DNA from: an uncultured Eubacteriales bacterium
GTDB taxonomy: Bacteria; Bacillota; Clostridia; Christensenellales; Aristaeellaceae
Direction: 5' to 3'
Length of the DNA: 64,000 nt
NCBI GenBank assembly: GCA_902800625.1
Contig: CADCFG010000005.1
Coordinates: 1 to 64,000, forward strand
A program made the position numbers and the translations under genes. The notes beneath the pieces were generated by a model. It had not been told where the DNA came from and made no database searches. It worked only from the letters and a program-made list of their open reading frames with translations. Below are positions 24,866 to 32,802 of the stretch, one piece after another (the first letter of the stretch is position 1; each line of letters opens with the position of its first letter).

Positions 24866-24888
24866 TGGTCGAGGTGACAGGATTTGAA
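24866..24888. other. attR of the integrated element
   Basis: The 23-nt 3' end of tRNA-Pro including CCA, identical to attL at 19619-19641. The complete tRNA gene is retained on this side. Confidence 0.85.
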
Positions 24889-24942
24889 CCTGCGACCTTT
24901 TGGTCCCGAACCAAACGCGCTACCAAACTGCGCTACACCTCG
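24866..24942 (-). tRNA. tRNA-Pro(CGG)
   Basis: 77 nt with encoded CCA. Acceptor CGAGGTG/CACCTCG, D arm GCGC...GCGC, anticodon stem TTTGG/CCAAA with loop TTCGGGA (anticodon CGG), T arm GCAGG-TTCAAAT-CCTGT. Its 3' end is the att site of the element. Confidence 0.95.
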
Positions 24943-24948
24943 TTGTCA

Positions 24949-25024
24949 TGGAGCCAATGAAGGGACTCGAACCCTTGACCTGCGGTTTACGAAACCGCTG
25001 CTCTGCCAACTGAGCTACATTGGC
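24949..25024 (-). tRNA. tRNA-Thr(CGT)
   Basis: 76 nt with encoded CCA. Acceptor GCCAATG/CATTGGC, anticodon stem GCGGT/ACCGC, loop TTCGTAA (anticodon CGT), T arm AAGGG-TTCGAGT-CCCTT. It lies 6 nt upstream of tRNA-Pro, so both come from one transcript. Confidence 0.95.
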
Positions 25025-25064
25025 GCGATAGCGGAGCACCGCCGACCGCCGCTGACATTTAAGG

Positions 25065-25094
25065 ATTATAGCACAATCACAGGGGTTTTGTCCA
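25065..25094 (-). promoter_or_regulatory. Promoter of the tRNA-Thr/tRNA-Pro unit
   Basis: Minus strand TGGACA (25089-25094), 18-nt spacer, TATAAT (25065-25070), about 40 nt before tRNA-Thr. Confidence 0.7.
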
Positions 25095-25198
25095 TACTTT
25101 TGGGGGCTGGGGCCGATATTTAACAAAGATGGGCCAGGCGGCATCCGCTGAGGTTCGGGACAAATGGCCCTCTTTCCGGTTCGCAGGCGAAGGACAGC

Positions 25199-25231
25199 AA
25201 AAAGGGAGCGGGGCCCGAAGGCGCCGCTCCC
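25199..25231 (-). terminator. Intrinsic terminator of the DUF4428 gene
   Basis: GGGAGCGGCGCC, TTCG, GGCCCCGCTCCC, then TTTTT on the minus strand, just past the stop codon at 25243. Confidence 0.9.
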
Positions 25232-25242
25232 CCATCGTTCTG

Positions 25243-26142
25243 TCAGTGGGCGTCGGCCATGTTGAAGGGGTCGCCACAGTTGGGGCAGAATTTGGGCGGG
25301 TTGGTAGGATCGTCGGGCGTCCAGCCGCACTTGTCGCAGCGGAACACCTTCACCGGCTCGGGCTTCTTCGCGCCGCAATTGGTGCAGAAGTTGCCGGCGT
25401 TCACCGCGCCGCATGCGCAGGTCCACTTGCCGTCGTCCACGGGCTGGGCGACAGGCGCGGGCGCGGCGGGCTGGGCGGCGCCGGTCATGGAGGCCACGGC
25501 CCGGGCGATGGTGGCGCTCAGGGCGTCGGCAACACTGGCGGGCCGGGTCGCCTGGGCGGGCATCAGCGCGGCACGCAGGGTGTCGGCCAGCTGCTCATAG
25601 TAGTTGTAGACCTGGTCGTGCTGGTGCTCCGGGCGCTGCTCGGTCAGCTCGAAGTGGATCTCGTTGAAGTAGGGCGAATCCACAAGGATGGTGGTGTCGA
25701 ACTCGTAGGAATAGCGATAGCGCGGCGGATTGAAGGACACGCGGCGGCCCTGGGGATCGTTGTGATACTCCTCGGTGCGGTGTTCGGTGACCTCGGTGCG
25801 CACGTCGATGACCTGGCTGAAGTCGATCACGTCCGGGTTCTCGTCGCGCCAGTTGCGGCTGCGGGTGACGAAGAATTTGCCCGCGTCCTCGTCGATGTAG
25901 ACCTTGGTGGCGCCGCCCAGCACGTTGGTTGGATGAACGTTGGCCAGCACGGCCATGTTGCCGGCGCGATAGGCCAGGTGCTGGCGGATCTCCGCCACGG
26001 TGGACTGCCGCCGGTCGGTCATGAAGGGCGAGAGCTTCCTGGCACAGTCCTTGCACAGGTTGCCGTCCTCCAGCTTGCGGTTGCCCAGCAGGCCGATGTC
26101 GCCGCCACAGATGTCACATACCTTCTTGCTGAAAAGTCCCAT
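25243..26142 (-). CDS. DUF4428 protein with C-terminal zinc ribbons
   Basis: 299 residues. N-terminal DUF4428 treble-clef-like module: CDICGGDIGLLGNRKLEDGNLCKDCARKLSPF. A central ~130-residue domain (KVYIDEDAGKFFVTRSRNWRDENPDVIDFSQVIDVRTEV...YRYSYEFDTTILVDSPYFNEI) is usual for this family. An Ala/Pro linker follows, then two zinc ribbons: CACGAVNAGNFCTNCG and FRCDKCGW...KFCPNCGDPF. Cytosolic, presumably zinc-binding, function unknown. It is monocistronic with its own terminator. Confidence 0.85.
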   Translation of the reverse strand: MGLFSKKVCDICGGDIGLLGNRKLEDGNLCKDCARKLSPFMTDRRQSTVAEIRQHLAYRAGNMAVLANVHPTNVLGGATKVYIDEDAGKFFVTRSRNWRDENPDVIDFSQVIDVRTEVTEHRTEEYHNDPQGRRVSFNPPRYRYSYEFDTTILVDSPYFNEIHFELTEQRPEHQHDQVYNYYEQLADTLRAALMPAQATRPASVADALSATIARAVASMTGAAQPAAPAPVAQPVDDGKWTCACGAVNAGNFCTNCGAKKPEPVKVFRCDKCGWTPDDPTNPPKFCPNCGDPFNMADAH

Positions 26143-26252
26143 GATCCATCCCTCCTGAACGGTTGGTAATATTCCGCCTATATTATAACAGGGAATTATG
26201 GAATTGTAAAGATATGGATGAAGGAAGGCGGATGGGCGCAGGGGCGGTGTTG

Positions 26253-26455
26253 CCCCTGCAAAACCCCTCCGTCACGCTTCGCGAGACACCTCCCCTTGAA
26301 AGGGGAGGCAAGAGAACGACCTCATCCGTCTTGCCTCTGAGCGGCAATCCACCTTTCCCTAAAGGGGAAGGCTTGGGACGCGCGAGGACCTCATCCGCCT
26401 GGCCTGACGGCCAGCCACCTTCCCCTAAAGGGGGAAGGCTTGGGGCGCGCGGCGA
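26253..26455. repeat. Tandem palindromic intergenic repeats
   Basis: Three related units, each with a hairpin of the CCTTCCCC-TAAA-GGGGAAGG type (CCTCCCCTTGAAAGGGGAGG; CTTTCCCTAAAGGGGAAGG; CCTTCCCCTAAAGGGGGAAGG). Two of them are joined to ACCTCATCCG. This style of REP-like intergenic repeat is common in gut Clostridia. It fills most of the 320-nt gap at 26143-26465. Confidence 0.7.
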
Positions 26456-26465
26456 GGCGATGGCT

Positions 26466-27358
26466 TCAGTCTTCGGGCAGCCCAGCCGTCTCCAGCTCAT
26501 CGCAGCGGGTGCATTTGCCGTCCACAAAGTTGTGTCCCAGGGATGGAATCTCCTCGCCGCCCCTTTCCGCCTCCTCACAGACAACGCAGCGGTACAGGGC
26601 GGTGATGCCTTCTTCATCACAGCTGGCGGGTTTCTCCGGCTCCACCTCCACAAACTGATGCGCGCCCAGCTCGCCATAGGGCTCGCCGCAGCGCTCGCAC
26701 ACGGCCTGCGCCTTGCAGGTGGCGGTGCCCCGGTGTGGCCCAGGGCGTCCGTCTCCACCGTCTCGCGGCTGATTTCCTCGCCGCAAACGGAGCAGCAGAC
26801 GACGCTTTCATAAGTCCCACCCTCCACGCAACTGGCGGCGACCTCGTTCTCCACCACCGCCTCGGCGGGGGTATGACCCAGGGCGGGGATCTCCTCCTGG
26901 GCGGTCAGTACCGTGCCGCAGTCCCCACATATGCTGCCGTCGGTCAGGCCCGCCTGCGTGCAGGTGGCCGCCTTGCCCGGAATGACCTTCGCCATGAGGT
27001 GATTGTTCGGGGCGATGGGGATGGTCTCCTGCACCGTCCTTTTGCACGAGGACATGTCATGCTGCATGCGGACCGGCTTGTCGCTCGCTCTGCGATAAAT
27101 GGTGCCGCCGCAGATTCTGCATTCGTACATGTCATACGACTAGCCCAGCTGACCGCATGGCACCTGCGACAGTTCATAAGTATATTCGACCTCTGTCTCC
27201 TGCACGTTCAACACGATTGCGTTTTTCTGTCTAAGCATAAGGTCATGTTGACATCCCTCTACGGGCAACATTTTGCACCCGCACAAGGCCGCGCCGATCA
27301 GGCCCAGCAGTGCCAGTACCAAAATAGGCTTGTAATATCGCTTCAAAACGTGCTTCAC
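26466..27358 (-). pseudogene. Cys-rich lipoprotein, one in-frame TAG and one frameshift
   Basis: Start GTG 27358 after AGGAGGG. A lipobox follows a membrane segment (ILVLALLGLIGAALCGC). A TAG at 27140-27142 interrupts the frame, which continues unchanged with SYDMYECRICGGTIYRR. The frame then breaks near 26737 in a GGGG run and resumes as TATCKAQAVCERCGEPYG...CRCDELETAGLPED-type sequence to the stop at 26466. Repeated CxxCG and ALGHT motifs (SICGDCGTVL, CCSVCGEEI, YRCVVCEEA, GKCTRCDEL) match the Cys-rich surface repeats of clostridial cell-wall proteins. Both lesions would have to be absent for the full lipoprotein of about 297 residues. Either a decaying gene or, less likely, two sequence errors. 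Confidence 0.65.
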
Positions 27359-27469
27359 GGTTATCCCTCCTGTGGGTCGGGCAGGTTTGCACAACTTTAC
27401 AGTATAATCAAATCATACTTAACACGACCTTTCAACGTTTTTTGCATGGGTTGCCGTGTAAGAAAAGGG

Positions 27470-27690
27470 GACTCAAAATGAATTGGCGCTGTGCGCCATG
27501 CATTGTGCTTCGCACATGATTTGCGCATGAACGCATGATTTGAATTGCACCTTTTCCAATGCGCCGGACTGCCGACTTCACAATCCTGCGGATTGGGAAG
27601 CGGCACCAGGCGCAATTCACGGCCGCCAGGTCAATTCACGCGCCGAAGGCGCAATTCATCGGGGCTGTCTCATTTTGAGACAGCCCCTCT
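27470..27690. repeat. Palindromic repeat cluster upstream of fabD
   Basis: No gene in 27359-27891. This part holds several AATTCA-bounded palindromes (TGAATTGGCGC, CAATTCACGCGCC-GAA-GGCGCAATTCA). It ends with a perfect 12-bp hairpin GGGGCTGTCTCA/TGAGACAGCCCC at 27661-27687 that could act as a terminator. The remaining 27690-27770 shows nothing. Confidence 0.65.
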
Positions 27691-27771
27691 TTGGCGGGCG
27701 GCGCGAAGGTCAGCTTATTCTTCATTGTATGTAAATAACCCATTGGGACCAGAGGCTTACCACCATATCCG

Positions 27772-27800
27772 TTGACATTTAATATGAGTTGTGCTATATT
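27772..27800 (+). promoter_or_regulatory. fabD promoter
   Basis: TTGACA (27772-27777), 17-nt spacer, TATATT (27795-27800). The 90-nt leader before fabD is AT-rich; no canonical FapR operator is seen. Confidence 0.8.
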
Positions 27801-27891
27801 ATGGACATGGAGATACAGATGATCTTGTATCAAATACCATATCAATCGTTTTTTAACATCGTTTTACATTGTTTTGATTGGAGAAGCTGAC

Positions 27892-28824
27892 ATGAAGATC
27901 GCGTTTATGTTTTCCGGCCAGGGGGCCCAGTTCCCCGGCATGATGAAGGACCTGTACGAGAATGAACCCGCTTCGAGGCAGCTGTTCCAGGCGGCGGACG
28001 CCGCGCTGGGCCGCGACATCTCCCGCCTGTGCTTCGAGGGCGCACAGGAGGAACTGAACCTGACCCACAACACCCAGCCCTGCGTGCTGGCGGCGGACCT
28101 GGCCGCGGCGGCGGCGCTGACGGCCCACGGCATCCAGCCGGAGGGCGCGGCGGGGTTCTCCCTGGGCGAATACGCGGCGCTGGCCTTTGCCGGGGCCATC
28201 AAGATGGATGAGGTCTTCCCGATGATCCAGTTCCGCGCGGACAGCATGCAGGATGCCGTGGCCCCGGGCGTGGGCGCGATGGCGGCCATGCTGGGCGGCT
28301 CGCCCGAGGCGGTGGAGGCCGTGTGCGCGGCGGTGACGGAGGGCTACGTGGTGGCCGCCAACTACAACTGCCCCACCCAGACGGTGATCTCCGGCGAGGC
28401 GGCGGCGGTGGAGCAGGCCATCGCCCTGGCCCGGGAGCAGCGTATCCGCGGGAAAAAGCTGGCAGTGAGCGCGCCGTTCCACTGCGCGCTGATGGAGCCG
28501 GCGGCGAAGAAGCTGGAGGCGCTGTTTGCCGAAAAGACCTTCGCGGAACCGAAGATTCCCGTGTACATGAACGTGGACGGTGCGGTGTGCCCGGGCGCAG
28601 CGGCCATCCCTGGCCTGCTGGTGAAGCAGGCCATGAGCCCGGTGCGCTGGGTGCAGACGCTTAAAAACATGCGCGCCAACGGCTTCGACACCTTCATCGA
28701 GTGCGGCCCCGGCAGGACCCTTTCCGGCCTGGCCGCCAAGACGCTGGAGGACGCCACCATCCTGCGGGTGGGCGACGCGGCGTCGCTGAAGGAGACGCTG
28801 GAGGCGCTGGCGCACAGGGATTAG
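27892..28824 (+). CDS. fabD: Malonyl-CoA:ACP transacylase
   Basis: 310 residues from ATG 27892 (RBS GGAGAAG). It moves malonyl from CoA to acyl carrier protein for fatty-acid elongation in the cytosol. Family signs: MFSGQGAQFPGM at the start, nucleophile Ser in GFSLGEYAAL, Arg in QFRADSMQ, NYNCPTQTVISG, catalytic His in APFHCALM, and ECGPGRTLSGL. The usual GHSLGE reads GFSLGE here: the His next to the nucleophile is replaced by Phe, tolerated in some members. The next gene is a carboxyltransferase that could supply malonyl-CoA. Confidence 0.93.
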   Translation: MKIAFMFSGQGAQFPGMMKDLYENEPASRQLFQAADAALGRDISRLCFEGAQEELNLTHNTQPCVLAADLAAAAALTAHGIQPEGAAGFSLGEYAALAFAGAIKMDEVFPMIQFRADSMQDAVAPGVGAMAAMLGGSPEAVEAVCAAVTEGYVVAANYNCPTQTVISGEAAAVEQAIALAREQRIRGKKLAVSAPFHCALMEPAAKKLEALFAEKTFAEPKIPVYMNVDGAVCPGAAAIPGLLVKQAMSPVRWVQTLKNMRANGFDTFIECGPGRTLSGLAAKTLEDATILRVGDAASLKETLEALAHRD

Positions 28825-28962
28825 GGACGAAGGATTAGGGATTAGGAAAAGTGGCTGCGCAGCAATAAACCCGGAGCCCCGATCATAGTGCAGCGGTATT
28901 CTCCGTTCCCTATTTCCCGGATTTCTCCCCCGTTCAACAAACCTGTATTACGAGGAATAGCC

Positions 28963-30414
28963 ATGGATCAAAAACTCGTTGAAAAACAACATAAAAAAGG
29001 CAAGCTCTATGTGGAGGAGCGCCTGGCGCTGCTGTTTGACGACCAGCAGTATCAGGAGCTGACCTCGCCCGAGACCCGCGACGGCGTGTATATCTGCGAG
29101 GGGCAGGTGTCCGGCAAGCGGGTGATCGTCGCCGCCCAGGATTTCACCTACAAGGGCGGCACGCTGGGGCTGAAGCACGGCCAGAACATCGCCAGGGGGC
29201 TGGACCGCGCCATCCGCAAGAAGTGTCCCTTCATCTCCATCAACGACTCCGGCGGCGCGCGCATCCAGGAGGGCATCGACGCGCTTTCCGGCTATGGCGA
29301 CATCTTCTATCGCAACGTGAAGGCCTCCGGGCGCATCCCGCAGATCTCCATGATCCTGGGTCCCTGCGCCGGCGGCGCGGTGTATTCGCCCGGCATCACC
29401 GACTTCATCTTCATGACCGAGAAGATCAGCCAGATGTTCATCACCGGCCCGAAGGTGATCCACGCCGTGACGGGCGAGACCATTACCGGCGAGGCCCTGG
29501 GCGGCACCGTGATGCACGGGGCCAACAGCGGCGTGGCCCACTTTTGCGCCGACACCGAGCTGGAGTGCTTCCTGGCGGTGCGGCGGCTGGTGGGCATGAT
29601 CCCCTCCAACTGCCGGGACCGCAGGCTGCATGCCTATCTGGACAGCAACGCCCCCATATTCAACTTCCAGATGCCCCAGGACAGCCACCGCGGCTATGAC
29701 ATCAGCGAGATCATCGCCAACATATTCGACGTGAAGTCCTTCATGGAGCTGCAGCCGGACTTTGCCCGCTCCATCGTCATCGGCCTGGCGAAGCTGGGCG
29801 GCGAGACCGTGGGCATCATCGCCAACCAGCCCCGGTACATGGCCGGCGTGCTGGACTGCAATTCCAGCGACAAGGCCGCCCGGTTCGTGCGCTTCTGCGA
29901 CGCCTTCCGCATCCCCATCGTCACGTTCACCGACGTGCCGGGATACCTGCCTGGCATCGCCCAGGAGCAGGCCGGCATCATCCGCCACGGCGCCAAGCTG
30001 CTCTACGCCTTCTCCGAGGCCACCGTGCCGAAGATCAACGTGATCCTGCACAAGGCCTACGGCGGCGCCTACATCGCCATGAACAGCGTGCACATCGGCG
30101 CGGACTGTGTGTTCAGCTGGCCCGGGGCCGAGGTGGCCGTCATGGGCGAGCAGGGCGCGGTGGAGATCCTCTACGCCCGGGAGACCCGCAGCATGGACAG
30201 CCAGCATGCCCGCGCGTTCCTGGACGAGAAGGCCGCCCAGTACCGCCGCGAGGTGATGAACACGCGGCTGGGCCTGAAGCGCGGCTACATCACCGCCGAG
30301 ATCCGCCCGGAGGAGACCCGCGACAAACTGATTGAACAGCTGAACAGGCTGGGCTACAAGGCTGCGATCCGCAGGATCGTGGCAAGGCGGCGGCATGGGA
30401 ATATACCACTGTAA
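28963..30414 (+). CDS. PccB-type acyl-CoA carboxyltransferase
   Basis: 483 residues from ATG 28963 (RBS GAGGAAT). Carboxyltransferase beta subunit of the PccB/MmdA/AccD6 group with both crotonase-like halves in one chain. The N-half acyl-CoA loop is FISINDSGGARIQEG; PCAGGAVYSPG follows. The C-half has DVPGYLPGIAQEQAGIIRHGAKLLYAFSEATVPK and KAYGGAYIAMNS for carboxybiotin. It transfers CO2 from biotin carrier protein to acetyl- or propionyl-CoA. Next to fabD, a role in making malonyl-CoA is plausible; no biotin carboxylase or BCCP gene is in the window. MmdA-like decarboxylase use cannot be excluded. Confidence 0.88.
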   Translation: MDQKLVEKQHKKGKLYVEERLALLFDDQQYQELTSPETRDGVYICEGQVSGKRVIVAAQDFTYKGGTLGLKHGQNIARGLDRAIRKKCPFISINDSGGARIQEGIDALSGYGDIFYRNVKASGRIPQISMILGPCAGGAVYSPGITDFIFMTEKISQMFITGPKVIHAVTGETITGEALGGTVMHGANSGVAHFCADTELECFLAVRRLVGMIPSNCRDRRLHAYLDSNAPIFNFQMPQDSHRGYDISEIIANIFDVKSFMELQPDFARSIVIGLAKLGGETVGIIANQPRYMAGVLDCNSSDKAARFVRFCDAFRIPIVTFTDVPGYLPGIAQEQAGIIRHGAKLLYAFSEATVPKINVILHKAYGGAYIAMNSVHIGADCVFSWPGAEVAVMGEQGAVEILYARETRSMDSQHARAFLDEKAAQYRREVMNTRLGLKRGYITAEIRPEETRDKLIEQLNRLGYKAAIRRIVARRRHGNIPL

Positions 30415-30418
30415 AACA

Positions 30419-30450
30419 CAAAAGGCCTCCCCCTCCGGGGAAGCCCTTTT
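30419..30450 (+). terminator. Terminator after the carboxyltransferase gene
   Basis: GGCCTCCCC/GGGGAAGCC-type stem with flanking AAAA and TTTT, directly after the stop codon at 30412-30414. It can also act on the minus strand. Confidence 0.75.
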
Positions 30451-30472
30451 ATCTCATTCCACTCTCAATCAA

Positions 30473-30550
30473 AAGCAGTAGATCCTTCGCTTTGCCCAGG
30501 ATGACGGGCATAACACCGCTGTCATTCTGGGCGAAGCGAAGGATCTGCTT
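30473..30550. repeat. REP-like long inverted repeat
   Basis: AAGCAG..GATCCTTCGC at one end pairs with GCGAAGGATC.TGCTT at the other across a GCCCAG-ATGAC/GTCAT-CTGGGC centre. The GATCCTTCGC motif with ATGAC is a widespread intergenic palindrome in gut Firmicutes (from memory). It lies between convergent genes. Confidence 0.75.
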
Positions 30551-30629
30551 TATAAGCGCCACAGGCCGCGCGGATCGTCATATCCCGTGCCGGCCGCATG
30601 CTTTAGCTTCGCGCTTTGCCCCCGGTCCC

Positions 30630-32231
30630 TCACTCTTCCTCCTCATACTCCGGGATTCGGCTCTCGAACAGCACGGTGTCGCCGTTGTCGGAGATCTCCT
30701 GCAGGATCTCGGAGGCGTCGTCCATGTCGTCGGCGGTGTGGATGTTGGAGCGGGAGAAGCCGGATTGCAGCATGCCGCGGATGATGCTGCGGGAGAAGGC
30801 GCGGCGGCCCACCAGGATCACCGCGTCGGCGCAGTCGGCCATCACGGTGCCCAGGGCGAAGTTCACGTCGGCCTCCTTGCCGCCCTGCTCGCCCAGCCCG
30901 GGAGTGACCACAATGCGCCTGCCCGGCATCTGCGAAAGCACCCGCATGGCCTCGAAGGCGCTGTCGGCGTCCTCGTTCACGGAGTCGTCGATCACGTTCA
31001 GGTCGCCGGGGATCAGCTGCATGCGGTGCTCGATGGGGCTGAGGCGCTTCACGCCTTCGGCGATGTCCTCCAGGGACAGGCCCAGCCGCTGGGCCAGCGC
31101 CGCCGCCAGCAGGATGTTCTTCACATTGTAGCTGCCCAGCAGGCGGGTGCGGCAGCGGGCGGTCTGGCCGTCGGCGCAGACCATGGTGAAGGCGGTACCC
31201 TTTTCGCTGAAGTTCAGGTTCTCGGCCCGCAGCCAGGCGTCTCCGTCGCTCTCCAGGCCCACGCGGCACTTGTCGTGGCGGCACAGGGCGTAGAGCCGGT
31301 TGATGTAGTCGTCGCCGGAGCCGAACACGGCAAAGCCGTCCTTCGGCAGGCCCTGGATCAGCTCAAACTTGGTGCTGGCGATGTTCTCCAGGGAGCCGAA
31401 GGTATCCATGTGCCTCGGGCCAATGCTGGTGAGGATGGCGTACTTTGGCCGCACCAGTGTGACCAGCTCCTTGATGTCGCCCACGTGGGTGGCGCCCATC
31501 TCCGCGATGAACACCTGGTGCTCCTTCTTCAGGTCGTCGTTCACCACCCGGGAGATGCCCATGGCGGTGTTGAAGCTGGCGGGCGTGGCCAGTACGCTGT
31601 ACTTTTTCGACAGCAGCTCCCGCAGGATGAACTTCACGTTGGTCTTGCCGTAGCTGCCGGTGATGCCGATGGTAATCAGGCCCTTGTGCTCGCGGATCTT
31701 CTTCTTCGCGCTCTTGAAGAAGCCGGCGTTCAGCCGCGCCTCGTAGGGGTTGATGATCATGGCCGCCAGCAGCACCATGAAGGGCATGGCTGCGAACAGG
31801 AAGTACACCGGAATGCCCACCAGCTTGAGCAGCGCCGCAGCCAGCAGGCAGATGACCAGCAGCACGGACAACAGCCTTCGGATGCGCTGGGTAGCCACGA
31901 AAGGCTTGCGGCTGGGCCGGGTGTAGTCCCGCCAGGCGATCCAGGCCATCAGGCCGGCGAACAGCAGCAGCACCAGCCAGCCGGCCAGCGCGCGCCGCGC
32001 CTCCTCCCCCGCCATGAACATGGACAGCAGCACCGGCAGGTACAGGCTCAGCGCCGCCGCCAGGAACGCCCACAGCACGTTTTCCTTCAGCCAGCGGTCG
32101 CGATTCTTCGCCAGCCAGTGGCGATAGGCCGGCAGCTGGTAGCGCTCCATTTGCAGCACATGGATGTAGTGCACCGACGCCGCGCAGCAGGCCACCACCA
32201 CGATGACGATTTCCACGATATTGAACAGCAT
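30630..32231 (-). CDS. Membrane-anchored MurF-like Mur ligase
   Basis: 533 residues. The N-terminal ~165 residues contain about five membrane helices (IVEIVIVVVACCAASVHYI, ALAGWLVLLLFAGLMAWIAW, LLSVLLVICLLAAALLKLVG and others). Then comes a Mur ligase: P-loop GITGSYGKTNVKFIL, EMGATHVGDIKELV, NPYEARLN, LGSYNVKNILLAAALA and RMQLIPGDLNVIDDSVNEDADS. The C-terminal domain has VTPGLGEQG. This type is usually annotated as UDP-N-acetylmuramoyl-tripeptide--D-Ala-D-Ala ligase (MurF), adding D-Ala-D-Ala to the wall precursor with ATP. The membrane domain is unusual for soluble MurF and suggests work at the membrane. Last gene of the tsaE-tsaB-rimI unit. Confidence 0.82.
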   Translation of the reverse strand: MLFNIVEIVIVVVACCAASVHYIHVLQMERYQLPAYRHWLAKNRDRWLKENVLWAFLAAALSLYLPVLLSMFMAGEEARRALAGWLVLLLFAGLMAWIAWRDYTRPSRKPFVATQRIRRLLSVLLVICLLAAALLKLVGIPVYFLFAAMPFMVLLAAMIINPYEARLNAGFFKSAKKKIREHKGLITIGITGSYGKTNVKFILRELLSKKYSVLATPASFNTAMGISRVVNDDLKKEHQVFIAEMGATHVGDIKELVTLVRPKYAILTSIGPRHMDTFGSLENIASTKFELIQGLPKDGFAVFGSGDDYINRLYALCRHDKCRVGLESDGDAWLRAENLNFSEKGTAFTMVCADGQTARCRTRLLGSYNVKNILLAAALAQRLGLSLEDIAEGVKRLSPIEHRMQLIPGDLNVIDDSVNEDADSAFEAMRVLSQMPGRRIVVTPGLGEQGGKEADVNFALGTVMADCADAVILVGRRAFSRSIIRGMLQSGFSRSNIHTADDMDDASEILQEISDNGDTVLFESRIPEYEEEE

Positions 32232-32274
32232 AGTATTCCTTCTTTGTATAACCTGTCTTCCTGGGAAGCGCTAC

Positions 32275-32766
32275 TCAGTCCTCCCGGACCAGGAACGGGT
32301 CGTTCTCCGGGTTGCCCTCGGGCAGATGCTCCAGCGCCATGATCAGCGCGTCCTCGGTGTTTTCGTAATAGCGCTTGCGATAGCCCACGTCGATGAAGCC
32401 CAGCTTGTGATACAGGTTCTGGGCTGCCGTGTTGCCGCGGCGCACCTCCAGCGTCATCCAGTTCATGCCACTGTCCGCGGCCAGCTGGATCAGCGCCCGG
32501 GTCACCTGTTCGCCGTAGCCCATGCCGCGCCTGTCCTCCCGCACGGCGATGTTGGTGATGTGGCCCTCGTCCAGCACGAACCACACCCCGGCGTAGGCGA
32601 TAGCCTCGCCGTCCTCCCGCAGCACCATGTAGCGGGCCAGGGCGTTGTCCGTCACCTCCCGGTAGAAGGCGTCCTTCGACCAGGGCGTTTTGAACGTGGC
32701 CGCCTCTATGGCGGCGACGGCGTCCACGTCTTCAAGGGTCATCAATCCGATGGTAATTTCAGGCAT
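32275..32766 (-). CDS. rimI: Ribosomal protein S18-alanine N-acetyltransferase
   Basis: 163 residues, GNAT fold. ITNIAVREDRRGMGYGEQVTRALIQLA is the acetyl-CoA-binding beta4-alpha3 (R/Q-x-x-G-x-G/A). The motifs MTLEVRRGNTAAQNLYHKLGFIDVGYRKRYYENTEDALIMAL are typical of RimI. It acetylates the N-terminus of S18. In many bacteria rimI follows tsaB and tsaE, as here. Confidence 0.93.
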   Translation of the reverse strand: MPEITIGLMTLEDVDAVAAIEAATFKTPWSKDAFYREVTDNALARYMVLREDGEAIAYAGVWFVLDEGHITNIAVREDRRGMGYGEQVTRALIQLAADSGMNWMTLEVRRGNTAAQNLYHKLGFIDVGYRKRYYENTEDALIMALEHLPEGNPENDPFLVRED

Positions 32767-32802
32767 AAGTTCCTCTATTTAAGTTCATCGTCCGGCGAAC
32801 AA

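Larger units (their letters stand above)
19619..24888. mobile_element. 5.27-kb integrated element in tRNA-Pro
   Basis: The element is bounded by 23-nt direct repeats, 19619-19641 (attL) and 24866-24888 (attR). The right copy is the 3' end of the intact tRNA-Pro gene. Inside are a tyrosine integrase next to attR, an XRE repressor, a divergent excisionase-like HTH protein, a second HTH protein, a replication protein, a second XRE protein and three small unknown genes. There are no capsid, packaging, conjugation or relaxase genes. The order int-repressor/divergent xis-rep recalls phage-inducible chromosomal islands and other small satellites, or an integrative plasmid. Confidence 0.85.

Noticed and set aside
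24900..25426. Open frame on the minus strand running through both tRNA genes
   Set aside because: The tRNA cloverleaves and their promoter account for this DNA; the frame has no RBS.
26253..26455. CRISPR-like array
   Set aside because: The units are palindromic, unequal in length and lack unique spacers; they are REP-like intergenic repeats.
18720..27142. TAG reassigned to an amino acid
   Set aside because: TAG ends several intact genes here (for example fabD at 28822-28824 and the gene ending at 58756), so it is used as a normal stop.
28810..28960. Possible small gene between fabD and the carboxyltransferase
   Set aside because: Only GGATTAGG-type short reiterations are seen; there is no coding pattern or RBS apart from that of the next gene.
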